Shown: positions 32,079-41,520, counted from the first letter of the stretch. The stretch is 64,000 nt of DNA from Kalaharituber pfeilii (GCA_015179045.1 WHUZ01000107.1:1-64000), one strand, 5' to 3'. A program made the numbers and translations. Notes: generated by a model from the letters alone, not told the origin.

Positions 32079-32134
32079 GCACTAACGCATGGGACGTATC
32101 CAATTGTCAGGACGCATTTTCGTTATTGCTGATG

Positions 32135-33062
32135 AGATAGACAAGGGAACGGTCACGTGGACGAGGAAAATAAAAAACACCCAGAGAACGGCACTGCTGG
32201 ATCTGGTATTCGCCAGGGATCGGGAGTGGACAACTAAGCGCATCTCCTGGATCGCGGGGACCGACCATGCCATGATCTACGGACACCTATCGACAACGGA
32301 CAGGGCTCCCACCCGAAAGATACGGGTCACAGACTGGGAGAGATGGGAGAAATATGTGGAAGAAAACGGGGAGGACAGGATAGAAGACGGCAAGGCCTAC
32401 GAGACACTGATACGGCTGGCCCAGGAGTTCACCAAAGAATCCAGAATTACAGACAGATCGAAAAGGTGGTTCGACAAGGAGGTGAAGGAGGCCCGAAAGA
32501 TGACTAAATACATCTTACGGAACCCCGGGAACACCAATGGAGAACGCACCAGGGCCCGAAGACTACTCCGAAACATGATCAGGGAAAAGAAAAAGACTTA
32601 CTGGGAAAACTTCCTGGAAGAAGATCGAATAGAATCACCCTGGGACGTATTCAGGATAGCCCGAGATCCATTCCAAAACAGGCCTCTCATGCGAATAAGG
32701 GGCACAGACGACCAGATAGCGGAGAAGTTGATAAAACACAACATCGTAACAGACAAACCGGGGAGAGAGGAACTCAGAAGACCACACGGGATCACCATAG
32801 AAAAGGACCTAGCCAGGGCGGAGATGAACAAAGCACTCTCCAAAACTAAGTCAAGGTCCGCCCCAGGACCAGACGGAATACAATACGGGGTACTAAAACT
32901 CCTGAGGAAGACAAACCTTTGGACGGCACTAAGGGAAGAGATAGTGGAATACCTGAACGGAAGGTACGACTTCGCCATAGGCTTCGACATGGTAATGATC
33001 CTAAAGAAAGGGAAACCAAGGGAACTGCCGGGAAGCTGGCGCCCCATCACCTTGCTCAACAC
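32135..33062 (+). pseudogene. LINE D ORF2: endonuclease end and reverse transcriptase N-part
   Basis: Open frame (part of 32,089-33,168). It begins with the end of the endonuclease: RTALLDLVFARDREW and GTDHAMIYGHLS, whose DH pair is the catalytic D-H of AP-type endonucleases. It continues through a basic linker (RKMTKYILRNPGNTN) to the first reverse-transcriptase motifs, KSRSAPGPDGIQYGVLKLL and PRELPGSWRPITLLN. The frame is uninterrupted over 928 bp, so this part of the LINE is little decayed. It is cut at 33,062 by a hAT-type MITE, and the next codons resume at 33,420. Confidence 0.92.
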
Positions 33063-33419
33063 TAGTGAGCGGCACGAGCTAGCTCGAGCCGAGCTGGAGG
33101 GTGAGCTCGAGCTGGCGTGGCATGAGCTCGAGCCTGGATTGATTATATACATAATATTGACAAACTAAACTAAACTAAGCTAAATTTTCATCTTTCTCAC
33201 TACTATCAGCTAAATTGTGCATTTCGAAGTTGCTGGTAGGTCAGAATGAGCTCCAGGTCCCTAATTAGTGCTATATTAGGTATTTACAGTTTATGAAACC
33301 TTGCACTGGCTAAGCATTTTAGCGAGCTGTCAAGACAAACACAAGCATGATCTTGGCTCGTTTGAGCTCGAGCTCAAGATCAGTCGGGCTCGAGCTGGCT
33401 CGGCTCGTGCCGCTCACTA
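33063..33419 (-). mobile_element. hAT-type MITE, copy 2 (357 bp)
   Basis: Same termini as copy 1, in the opposite internal orientation, with a perfect 8-bp TSD, CTCAACAC (33,055-33,062 and 33,420-33,427). It interrupts the reverse-transcriptase motif between LLN and TVAKL of LINE D. An extra ~30 bp of GAGCTCGAGCT-type sequence accounts for the length difference from copy 1. Confidence 0.96.
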
Positions 33420-34178
33420 CTCAACACGGTAGCCAAACTAGGCCAAAAAGTCATAGCGAACTCGATACAGAGAATGGACGAACTATTCCGAGACTCACAG
33501 CTAGGGAGCCGACCATTCCGAGGGAGCGAGGACCTGCAGAGACAAATCTTGAAAGAAGCGGATCGACGACTGGGAAGGGGGGAGTGGACGGCACTGGTCG
33601 GGGATGACATCAAGGCAGCGTTCAACCACGTAAGACGAGAAAGGGTAGTCAAGAGAATAGAAAACACGAACCGGAACATAGCCGCATTTGTACAAGGATT
33701 CCTACAGCCAAACCGTTTCTCGATCTCGTGGGATGGGAAAGTACGAGGAAAAGGCACGATGACGGACGGGACGCCGCAAGGTTCACCGCTGTCCCCGGTC
33801 CTCTTCCTGGTAGGAGTCGCTCTCCTAGCCGAGAAAACTGACAGACGGCAATTTACACGGTCCTATGTAGACGACTTCCACAGCGTCATCTCCAACAAGT
33901 CGATGAAGCAGCTTCGAAAAGACATAGCCCAACACCGGAAACTGCTCGCCCAAGAAGCCAAGGAAGAAGGGTTCGAACTGGATCCACGGAAATCCGAGAC
34001 CCTGATAATCGGCACCAAAGGGGAAAGCTATCGCCTGGTGAGACTAACAGTGGACTGGGAACTCAAGTTCGAAGAACACTTCGAGAAGAGACTACACCTG
34101 GGGAAGGCGGCGTGGGGGGTCGCGCAAAGACTCACAAAGATACTACCGAGCAAGAGAAGACAGCTCTACACAGGCATA
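33420..34178 (+). pseudogene. LINE D ORF2: reverse transcriptase palm and thumb
   Basis: The frame 33,474-34,286 holds RMDELFRDSQLGSRPFRGSE, WTALVGDDIKAAFNHV (motif A region), GTPQGSPLSPVLFL (motif B) and RSYVDDFHSV (motif C with the catalytic DD near 33,868). Then comes KEEGFELDPRKSETLIIG, the thumb-side segment also found in LINE H at 63,232. Catalytic residues are all present. It is interrupted at 34,178 by another LINE fragment. Confidence 0.93.
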
Positions 34179-34513
34179 CTTCTCCCGAGTGCAGGTGGCG
34201 CGGAAGAGCCTATGAAAATTTTGCGCACATCATGGGGGGGTGCGAGGTGTGGAGGAAGAGACTACCGAGAGGAGAGGAGGGACTAAGGGGGCCGATAAGG
34301 GATGAGGGGGTTAGGGGGGAGAAATGACGCTGGCGGAGGTGATGGACTGGGCGGCAGAGTAGACGGAGTGGTGCAGGACACGCTCGATGTTGCGACGTTG
34401 TTTTTTTACTTTTTCTGTGATGTTATACTCTGTTTATTCGTTGTTATGTATTTAAATCCTCGCCATAGCCTACAAGGCGGCAAGCGAGTAATGACATAAA
34501 AAAAAAAAAAAAA
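34179..34513 (+). mobile_element. 5'-truncated LINE 3' end inserted in LINE D (335 bp)
   Basis: It encodes the terminal knuckle of a related LINE (CRWRGRAYENFAHIMGGCEVW; the second Cys of CRWCG is replaced by Arg), a 3' UTR, tail A (TCGCCATAGCCT..AAGGCGGCAAGCGAGTAATGA) and poly(A). It is flanked by a perfect 14-bp duplication, TCTACACAGGCATA (34,165-34,178 and 34,514-34,527). A clean example of target-primed insertion of one LINE into another. Confidence 0.95.
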
Positions 34514-35165
34514 TCTACACAGGCATAGCCAGAAACATAGCCACATACGGATCCTGGGCCTGGCAGACCTACGCGAAAGGAGCACCGAAGGAAAAGAAGC
34601 TAAGACAACTTGAAAAATGGCAGTACACGGTCGTCAGGGACATCACTGGCGCACCCTGGGGGACCAGAAGAGACATTGTGGAAGGGATAGCCAACATAGA
34701 ATCGGTAGAGACATTCACACACGGAGAGAAAGAACGAGTGGAAGCCCGGACTCTGAGGTTCGCCAACGAACCAATACCAGACCCGCTACCGAACACCACC
34801 TATCTGAGAGGCAACCTGTCACACCGATACCCTCTACCGATACACATATTCCCGTTCCTCCCAAGCGATACAAGCAAGGAGGAATGGGAAGAAGTCATCG
34901 CAAAGGAAGAGGATGAGGGATGGAAGAGCGCGTACACCGACGGAAGCCGAGTGGACAACTCGACGGGAGCGGGGACATATTACCAGGGCAAAGACGAATC
35001 TTTCTATTTAGGGAAGAGGTGCACCGTGAATGATGGAGAGATGATCGCAATCGGCCAAGCACTCGAACAAGAAGGAGAGTTAATGGTCGTCACCGATTCT
35101 CGCACAGCAATCACAAGGCTCCGGAAGATAGCCAACGGCGACCCGACCGCAGAAGGCTCATCCCA
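34514..35165 (+). pseudogene. LINE D ORF2: connection and RNase H N-part
   Basis: The frame within 34,678-35,352 continues IATYGSWAWQTYAKGAPKEK and the RNase H domain: AYTDGSRVDNSTGAG (first Asp), GEMIAIGQAL (Glu), VVTDSRTAIT (second Asp). It is cut at 35,165 by MITE copy 3, and the HKG..N.EAD part follows at 35,650. Residues translated beyond 35,165 in this frame belong to the MITE. Confidence 0.9.
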
Positions 35166-35253
35166 TAGTGAGCGGCACGAGCTAGCTCGAGCCGAGCTGG
35201 AGGGTGAGCTCGAGCTGGCGTGGCATGAGCTCGAGCCTGGATTGATTATATAC

Positions 35254-35328
35254 TTTTTTTTTTTTTTTTTTTTATATCAATACTCGCGTGCCGCCCAATG
35301 GGCTATGGCGAGGGTCTTATTAAGAAAC
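35254..35328 (-). mobile_element. Short LINE tail A fragment inside MITE copy 3
   Basis: Poly-T, then ATATCAATACTCGCGTGCCGCCCAATGGGCTATGGCGAG plus about 20 bp of 3' UTR. Comparison with copies 1 and 2 gives the boundaries. I do not see a clean TSD, so a small deletion may have accompanied insertion. Confidence 0.75.
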
Positions 35329-35437
35329 AATAATATTGACAATCTAAACTAAACTAAGCTAAATTTTCATCTTTCTTACTACTATCAGCTAAATTGTGCA
35401 TTTCGAAGTTGTTGGTAGGTCAGAATGAGCTCCAAGT

Positions 35438-35499
35438 TCATCGCCATAGCCCTTAGGGCGGCATGCGATTAATGAAAAAAAAAAAAAAAAAAAAAAAAA
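35438..35499 (+). mobile_element. Micro-retroposon: tail A only (62 bp) in MITE copy 3
   Basis: TCATCGCCATAGCCC..AGGGCGGCATGCGATTAATGA plus about 25 A. It is flanked by a perfect 11-bp duplication, GAGCTCCAAGT (35,427-35,437 and 35,500-35,510). The uninterrupted MITE copies give the empty-site sequence, so the boundaries are certain. Nothing of the LINE except the terminal tail is present. Confidence 0.95.
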
Positions 35500-35649
35500 G
35501 AGCTCCAAGTCTCTAATTATTACTATAGTAGGTATTTACAGTTTATGAAACCTTGCACTGGCTAAGCATTTTAGCGAGCTGTCAAGAAAAACACAAGCAT
35601 GATCTTGGCTCGTTTGAGCTCGAGCTGGCTCGGCTCGTGCCGCTCACTA

Positions 35650-36153
35650 TCATCCCAAGAAGTACGGGAACGATGGGAGAGACGAGTCGCCAGAGGGGAC
35701 CAAGACCTCGCGGTAATGTGGATCAAGGCACACAAGGGGGTAGGGGGCAACACCGAGGCGGACAGGGCGGCCAAGGTAGGCACGGCTCTACAGTGCGAAG
35801 AGCACATCGCCACAGAGGCAGGGATCAGACAGGAAGCCAAGAACATGAGAGCTGACGAAAGGAATCGCCTCCACCTATCCTATCGGCCTCTACAAAGAAT
35901 AGACAATCGCAGGAGAATCGCAACCCTGGCAGGCATCCTCGGGAATAAGGGGCTCAAAGAGTGGAGATACGCCATAGGCAAGACGGACTTCCCAGAATGC
36001 CGATGGTGTGGGAGAGCACCAGAGAACCTAGCCCACATAACCAACGAGTGTCAGACATGGGGAAAAAAGATAAAAGACGGAGCGGAAGGGTTAAGACATC
36101 CAGATAAGGAGACGAACATCGCGGAAATACCGGAATGGGCGGGACAGGATTAA
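35650..36153 (+). pseudogene. LINE D ORF2: RNase H end and C-terminal zinc knuckle
   Basis: The frame (within 35,599-36,153) continues ERWERRVARGDQDLAVMWIK, then AHKGVGGNTEADRAAKVG (the His and last Asp of RNase H). A conserved linker (ERNRLHLSYRPLQRIDNRRR) and the Cys-rich end CRWCGRAPENLAHITNECQTW follow, and the frame stops after EIPEWAGQD. The same C-terminus is present in LINE fragments at 42.3-43.2, 50.7-51.4 and 62.8-63.2 kb. Confidence 0.92.
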
Positions 36154-36330
36154 CGGGTTTCCTTCAAAGTCTTTAATTTTCAGGGGAGGAATAGGACGGC
36201 CTTTTCTCTTTTCTCTTCTCATACTTTACTTTACGTTATTTTATCACTATACTCATGTAACTAAACATCGCCATAGCCCATAGGGCGGCATGCGATTAAT
36301 GAAATAAAAAAAAAAAAAAAAAAAAAAAAA
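36154..36330 (+). other. LINE D 3' UTR, tail A and poly(A)
   Basis: A 177-bp tail following the ORF2 stop. It ends with ATCGCCATAGCCC ATA GGGCGGCATGCGATTAATGA and a run of about 25 A. GCC..GCCC and GGGC..GGC can pair with a 3-base bulge and a 3-base loop. This is the reference form of tail A. Confidence 0.9.
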
Positions 36331-38204
36331 CGACTATGAGAGTAGGCATGCCCGGGTTTTAAGAAGTATCATCAATTACACCCTGGGCGGGGAAAGTGAT
36401 TTTGGTTCCACTGGGCGCAATAGAGCACAATAAATGGTTTGATTATACGTTGAGCATGCTATACAAGTTTTTCAATCCGCCGGGAGCTATGGGCGCTCAG
36501 GGCAAATTGGCGCGCCCAGGGCGGGGTGATTACGCCCGGCGGAAATATTTTATTTTCTGATGTGTGATTAAGAAGTATGCTTCGGAAAAGGAAAATAAAT
36601 AAATATAAACAATAAAGTAGAGTCATATAGTACTACCAAATAAATTCCGGTATTCCGCAAATCATCTTCCCTCAATATTTACAATAATAGAAAAATGTTT
36701 TCTAATTAGAAAAGGTTAAGGACAAAACAAATGCAAAAGTAAATATAGTAGTAAATAAGTAAGGAAAAAAGTTATTTAGTTCTGCTTCATAACTTCAGGT
36801 AATACTTGAAGCTGTAGTGAACAAAGATTCATTGCAGCTGGTTGCTGCGTTTGAGAACAAAACTTTATGGCTGCTTGCTAATATATAAGAATTTAAGTCT
36901 TACTTGGTGCGCCACCATCAGAGTCAACTTCAAAAAACTCTTCCCATTTAGCCATCAATAATTCTTGCATCTTTGCCCAATGATATGCATCCAATGTAAC
37001 TGCTGAGCTGCTGTTCATTGGAGAAGTTTGTCGTAAGCCTTTGCCTGCCAGTACTGGATGTTGAAAGCATTCTTTAATAAGTTCCCAGATTTGAAGCACA
37101 ATGTCTTTGTCTATATTGCTATATTTTTGCCCTTCCTCAACTTCATCATTTGGTCTTTATAGAAGGGAAGTAGGGTAGCCGTTGATATTGCATTAGGAGA
37201 TAAATTTGATGATTGGACCAACCGACCGAACACAAGAGGATTAGGAAGTGTTATCGCCGCTTATTTGGTTGTTGGTCGGAGGCAAGCCGCGTTTGCGGAG
37301 TGTCTTGTAGAATTGGAAGCTCATCAGCAGGTTCCCTATTCCAATTGACGATTATGGGGAGGATTCTCTTGGTCGGATTCCCTACTAGATTCTCATTTAC
37401 GTTTACCAGAGGAATTCCGCTTAGGAGTTGGTGGGGGACAGCTAGGGTACAACTGGGGGTCGGTAATTTCTTGGAGACTCGTTGGATTTTTTTGTAATGG
37501 AGGGAGTATAGAGTTTTGGAGGTAGCAGTTACACATATTATGCGAGTATCTTGGTGGTGGGGAAATTATAGTGAGAAAAGGATCAGTGTTGAAGGGGCCT
37601 CTTATATTTGGTTACATACTAACTACTATAATTTTTTTTATGTGAGATTTCCATCTAAACTAGTACTAATTTTACTAATTTAGCTTTTTTGTACAACAGG
37701 GAGGAATGGCAGAAGATAAAAGTTAGAGCCTGACAACGTCGGCTACACAAAATTCCGATTTACAAACCAAAATTCTGATTTACAATCAGCCTTGCAGCAT
37801 GCAATAATTCAGGGGGGTATCGAGTATAATAGTTACCACCATCATACTATAATTTTTTGGGGGTCACATAAACCTGCATTCTGTGAACGGGGTGGGGGAG
37901 GGGGCTCGGGATCTTTCCTTATTTGTGCATGACCAATGTTGTAATATTAGTAGTACATTTAACTCCCATTTTGGTTGTGTTTTGGGCTGTAGCATGCCAC
38001 TATTGTTATCACATTCTTTTTTGAATTATAGCCTCCTTTGCCCATGATAACAATCGCAAAATTGTTATTAGCTCAGGGCCATAGATGCAATTCAGAGTTA
38101 TGTCTACTCACTGTCGTGGATTATCTCATGCTGCATGACCATTTACCAGGATTGTCAACCAAGGATCCAAACATGTTCGCTCTCAAAATAAAATATAAAA
38201 TATA
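36331..38204. other. Unassigned region with a small ORF relic
   Basis: No mobile element recognised. The minus-strand stretch 37,150-36,893 keeps an open frame (..EEGQKYSNIDKDIVLQIWE..LDAYHWAKMQELLMAKWEEFF..) that looks protein-like and ends at a stop, but I do not recognise it. The rest has no convincing coding region. Confidence 0.4.
36893..37150 (-). pseudogene. Unidentified ORF remnant
   Basis: About 85 codons with normal-looking amino acid composition (IVLQIWELIKECFQHPVLAGKG; then SSAVTLDAYHWAKMQELL). Too short and isolated to classify. It could be the C-terminal end of a host gene or of a DNA transposon protein. Upstream continuity ends near 37,160. Confidence 0.3.
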
Positions 38205-38207
38205 CTA

Positions 38208-39117
38208 GCGGTGGTCATCAATTATCTACGGTAAGGTAAGGTGGAACATTTGTACATTTCATATCCCTGTACGTCTAGCCATTTGCGGCTGGCAATTGAT
38301 GACCGGTCCAAAATGCAAAAAAGCTAAGGCTTGCACTCTGTAATTGTGGTCCATTCACCCCTACCCCGCATATCAACACAACTACAAATTCGTAATTCCT
38401 CGTGTAAGCCAAAAAGCATCAATACAGAAGAAAATAGCATTGATAGACTCTTCATTATCTTCCGCAGTTAGACCCCATCCAGATCTCTCTTGTAGAGCCT
38501 TACACTCCCTCCATAACCTCTTTATATTAGTCATTTTATCTCCTATCTTTTTGACCATAATATGATCATCTGCAGCAAACTCTTGGTCTTTAACATCCTT
38601 ATGCTAGGCCGCTTGCTTGCCTCTCAATTGCTCTTGGTTATCCTCCATCCCAAGTGACTAGTCGCTCAAATTCCTCCTTCGTCCAGGGTTTAAGGGGATT
38701 ACACTGACATGCCATGGCAGAATACAGGAGTAAGATAGGGTGACTTATTTGCAGGATTCTGGTATGGATTCGTGATGTCTACGGTGCGGTGCGGTGCGGT
38801 GCGGTGCAGTTGCAGTGCGGTGTGGGGTAGCGTTGAGTGGGGGCGGTTTGAGGCAATTCTACGACAAGGTACGTGGTTTTCCAAAAAGTACGGGACTATT
38901 TCGTGCCGTAGATTTTTCAGAAATGTAAAGTGATAACGTACCTTACCTTACATTTCAGGGCGGAACATAGCCAATGAGCGTTGTTGCCAAGACACGGAAA
39001 ATGTACGAATGTTTGCTGCATATAGTCCCGGAAAAAGTGCAATAGCCAGGCACCGTCGGGGACGTAAAACAATGACAAACTCTAATTACCTTACCGTAGA
39101 TAATTAATGACCACCAC
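38208..39117. mobile_element. 910-bp TIR element with TA target duplication
   Basis: Left terminus GCGGTGGTCATCAATTATCTACGGTAAGGTAA; the right terminus is its inverse (TTACCTTACCGTAGATAATTAATGACCACCAC). Both sides carry TA (38,206-38,207 and 39,118-39,119); CTA is also compatible. On the minus strand the interior shows scattered Myb/SANT-like text (PWTKEEFERLVTW near 38,690 and LQERSGWG near 38,490) broken by frameshifts. It is perhaps a remnant of a protein of a PIF/Harbinger- or mariner-type element. A GGTGC microsatellite lies at 38,784-38,812. Confidence 0.72.
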
Positions 39118-39119
39118 TA

Positions 39120-40078
39120 CTGAGTTCTTATTTTTTTTCTCTTTACTTACTTTTTTTTTTACCCATATTTTCTTTACCAATTTTTTTCTCTCTGTTATTT
39201 ATGTATTTTTTTTGATTTAGCTTGTCAGATGTATATTTCAACAGACTCTGTACGTCAAATTCCTCTGCGAGCACAGCAGACAAGGGAAGAGCTCGATTGG
39301 AGAGATAAGGTCTAAGATCAGCGGGGCGACTGGCACACGGACAGGATTGAGGATTTGGGCAAGGGGCAGTTAATACTTTATTACGCACAAAATATTCCAT
39401 CCCTTATTTGAGGCCTGCTTTATCTTTTTGTGCAACATAACTATGCATCCATTATGAGTATGCGTAAGGCAAGGGTGTCTGCCAGCCCAAGGAGGTTATT
39501 TTTTTGTATCAGTGCTCGAGGGGCTACAACGAGGTAAATACATATGAAATCAGGAAGGTGGATCAATTCGAATATTAATGTCATGCACACTTGATTTTAT
39601 TTTTGTAATATAATTTGTGATGATATTGCAACCCCAAAATAACACCGCGGCTTTTATCTTCTGCTTCCGCCAAGCTAGAAGACCAATGACATCATGCGCA
39701 GCCTGAGCAAGTGCGTCACGATGCACTTCAATCCCCTTCGTCCTGATCGTCCAACCTCCCCTGCCATCACCCCCTAGACCTTTACCAACCTTGCCGTGTG
39801 ATGCTGCCATGGCATACTACGTGAATGCTACAAACCATACAAGGACATCAATCTTGCAGACCCAACCAATCATGTAGCCAAAGGATGGAAGAAAAGGGTC
39901 AAGGCATTTTTAGCAAGCGAGTTAGGATGGATGATACGGAACTCGGAGCGAAGATTCAACAGTGGAAAGAGTTTTTGTTCAGTCATTGTCGGTCACACCT
40001 GCCGTCCCCGTCTTTGTCCTACCAATGCCTCCTGATGCCCTAGATCGACATGAACCGAAGAATATGGTTGGGGACTTC
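39120..40078. other. Unassigned region
   Basis: No gene I can support. A minus-strand frame of about 85 codons ends near 39,143 (KVLTAPCPNPQSCPCASRPADLRPYLSNR) and another near 39,550, but neither resembles a family I know. The interval ends in the TSD of a micro-retroposon. Confidence 0.35.
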
Positions 40079-40089
40079 TATCAGCGGAG

Positions 40090-40150
40090 TTTTTTTTTAT
40101 TTTTTTTTTTTATATCATTTATCGCTGACCGCCCTGTGGGCTATGGCGAT
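40090..40150 (-). mobile_element. Micro-retroposon: tail A only (61 bp)
   Basis: T-rich run, then ATATCATTTATCGCTGACCGCCCTGTGGGCTATGGCGAT, the inverse of tail A. It is flanked by TATCAGCGGAG(T) on both sides (40,079-40,089 and 40,151-40,162). Only the tail is present. Confidence 0.92.
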
Positions 40151-40164
40151 TATCAGCGGAGTGG

Positions 40165-40335
40165 AGGTGACATATAACCCTATGAAACACTTTTACAAAA
40201 AATCAAATAAATAGATATCACTTCGTAATATGATTCTTCATTGTCTAATCTAAATATTTTAGTTGCGGTTCAAAGCGTTGAAGTTGGTATGCAATTTCAC
40301 TCTGCGTACAGATGTCCTCAATCATAAATGTAAGA
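40165..40335 (-). repeat. Dispersed ~170-bp repeat, copy 1
   Basis: Reverse complement of 46,437-46,615. Shared blocks are ATGAAACACT...CAAAAAATCAAATAAATAGATATC, ATTCTTCATTGTCT and GTTGAAGTTG..GCAATTT.ACTC.GCGTACAGATGTCC. A third partial match to the CTACTTCATGTACAGATGTCCCCAACCAT end occurs near 50,236. Non-coding; possibly a MITE whose ends I could not define. Confidence 0.7.
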
Positions 40336-40454
40336 ACCCTGTTTGGTGCTCAATTCTGCTGATAGCTAGGAACATGACATTTTTCTAGGCCCCGAAGCAA
40401 ATTATTCACGGAACAGGTAGGAAGGGCGAGAAAGGTTGGCGGGGACCCTGACAG

Positions 40455-40618
40455 CAGTGAGCGGCATGAGCCGAGCCAGCTCCGAGCTAAGATCATTCTC
40501 TTGACAGCTCGCTAAAATGCTTAGCCAGTGCAAGGTTGCATAAACTGTAAATTCCTAATATAGTAATAATTAGAGACTTGGAGCTCATTCTGACCAACCA
40601 ACAACTTCGAAATGCTTG
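40455..40618 (+). mobile_element. hAT-type MITE, copy 4 (truncated)
   Basis: It starts CAGTGAGCGGCATGAGCCGAGCCAGCTC and follows copy 1 through ACAACTTCGAAATGC, where it ends abruptly. The right terminus is missing, and an internal deletion of GAGCTCAAACGAGCC-type sequence is present. Confidence 0.85.
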
Positions 40619-40639
40619 ATAGTATATGAACTGTGCGGT

Positions 40640-41520
40640 CCTTGACTTGACGGGGTCCAAGGGCATGAGGAGGATGATCGGAGACCGGATATCGAGGGTG
40701 ATCAGAGAGGTAGCCGAAGCCCATGGACTGCCACTCGAGGACTCGCAGGACGAGATCCTGGATATCGGGGGGATGAAGAAGAGGAGGGCAGCAAGTGGCT
40801 GGTAGTGATCCGCGACCGTACACTGGACTTCGACCACCACTGGCAGAGCAGCATCGAAATGGCTAGGCAGCTCCTGGGGGCCCTTTCAGGTCTAGGGAAC
40901 TCGCAGTGGGGCATGAGCCCGATCTCCTGGAGAAAGGCGTATACTGGCATGGTGGGGTCAGTAGCTCTGTGGGGATCTGATATTGGCTGGAGGGGCTAGA
41001 AGCGATGGAGAGAGGAAGTTGAAAATCTCCAAGAGAGAAGGTTGAGGCTATTGCAGGCGTGGAAAGTGTCACTACGATCTTAGATCACAGTCAGGGAAGA
41101 TACGCACTCAGGTCAATAAGGGATCCCACTGGTACTGGTGTGGGGGACCTGTGGCCAGAGGAGTTTGGCTCGAGGCTTCAGATCCAGACAGGGACGGTGA
41201 GAGAGGAAGAGCTTGGAGAGGCTTCAGCCTGGGGCAGCGCCGACGGTTTTGAGTCCATAGCAGGTCGAATTGCGAGCACGATTGACGTTGATGAGGAGGA
41301 CAAACGGTCCTGGGGTCGGGATGTAAACCCACTCGGCGCAGAGATTGAAATCGTCGACCTCAAGCTGGACAAGGAAGATGCCCCAACGAAGTGGGAGAAA
41401 GCCATCAAGGAGGCCTAGGCTGAGAACGATTTAGTGGCCATCTTCACGGATGGCAGCCGCAGCGAAGAGGGTGGGGGTACTAGCGTCAGGTGGTTGCAGA
41501 AAGAGGTTGCTGGTAACCTT
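40640..41520 (+). pseudogene. LINE F ORF2 fragment (reverse transcriptase end and RNase H start)
   Basis: The plus strand reads LDFDHHWQSSIEMARQLLGALSGLGNSQWGMSP and YTGMVGSVALWGSD, the conserved region downstream of the palm in Tad1/I-type LINEs. After stops it reads AIFTDGSRSEEGGGTS near 41,440 (the first Asp of RNase H). It is broken by several stops and has no 3' tail. It is more diverged from LINE D than the other fragments, so it is probably a third family. Confidence 0.7.

Larger units (their letters stand above)
28577..32134. mobile_element. 3.56-kb TIR-bounded composite insertion in LINE D
   Basis: The left end CATCAGCAAAAAAATAGTTTGCGTCC is answered at the right by GGACGCATTTTCGTTATTGCTGATG, an imperfect ~26-bp inverted repeat. 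Inside the left end lies a strong hairpin: GCGTCCCAAGGCGTTA pairs with TAACGCCACGGGACG across about 17 bp. A related GCACTAACGC..GGGACGT word recurs near the right end at 32,085. The interior holds no transposase, only minisatellites, LINE tails and an ORF1-only retroposon. The flanks share only AG, so the TSD is unclear, but removing the insert plus AG puts the endonuclease back in frame. It may be a non-autonomous DNA transposon that later collected insertions. Confidence 0.6.
35166..35649 (-). mobile_element. hAT-type MITE, copy 3, carrying two nested LINE tails
   Basis: Same TAGTGAGCGGCACGAG termini, with a perfect 8-bp TSD, TCATCCCA (35,158-35,165 and 35,650-35,657). Two later insertions enlarge it to 484 bp: a minus-strand tail A fragment (about 35,254-35,328) and a plus-strand micro-tail (35,438-35,499). 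Confidence 0.95.
27522..36330 (+). mobile_element. LINE D (Tad1/I type), nearly complete but multiply interrupted
   Basis: A 5'-truncated ORF1 (27,522-28,127) overlaps ORF2 (from 28,124) by ATGA. ORF2 holds an AP-like endonuclease, reverse transcriptase with YVDDF, RNase H and a C-terminal CX2C..H..C knuckle, and stops at 36,153. A 3' UTR ends in tail A (TCGCCATAGCCC..GGGCGGCATGCGATTAATGA) and poly(A) to 36,330. Insertions at 28,577-32,134, 33,063-33,419, 34,179-34,513 and 35,166-35,649 split it. Three of the four have clear TSDs, and leaving them out makes the frame continuous at those joints. The 5' end is lost at the junction with LINE E near 27,510. Confidence 0.92.

Noticed and set aside
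36893..37099. Small minus-strand ORF as a host gene
   Set aside because: Protein-like but only ~85 codons, no upstream exons identified; kept as a low-confidence remnant only.
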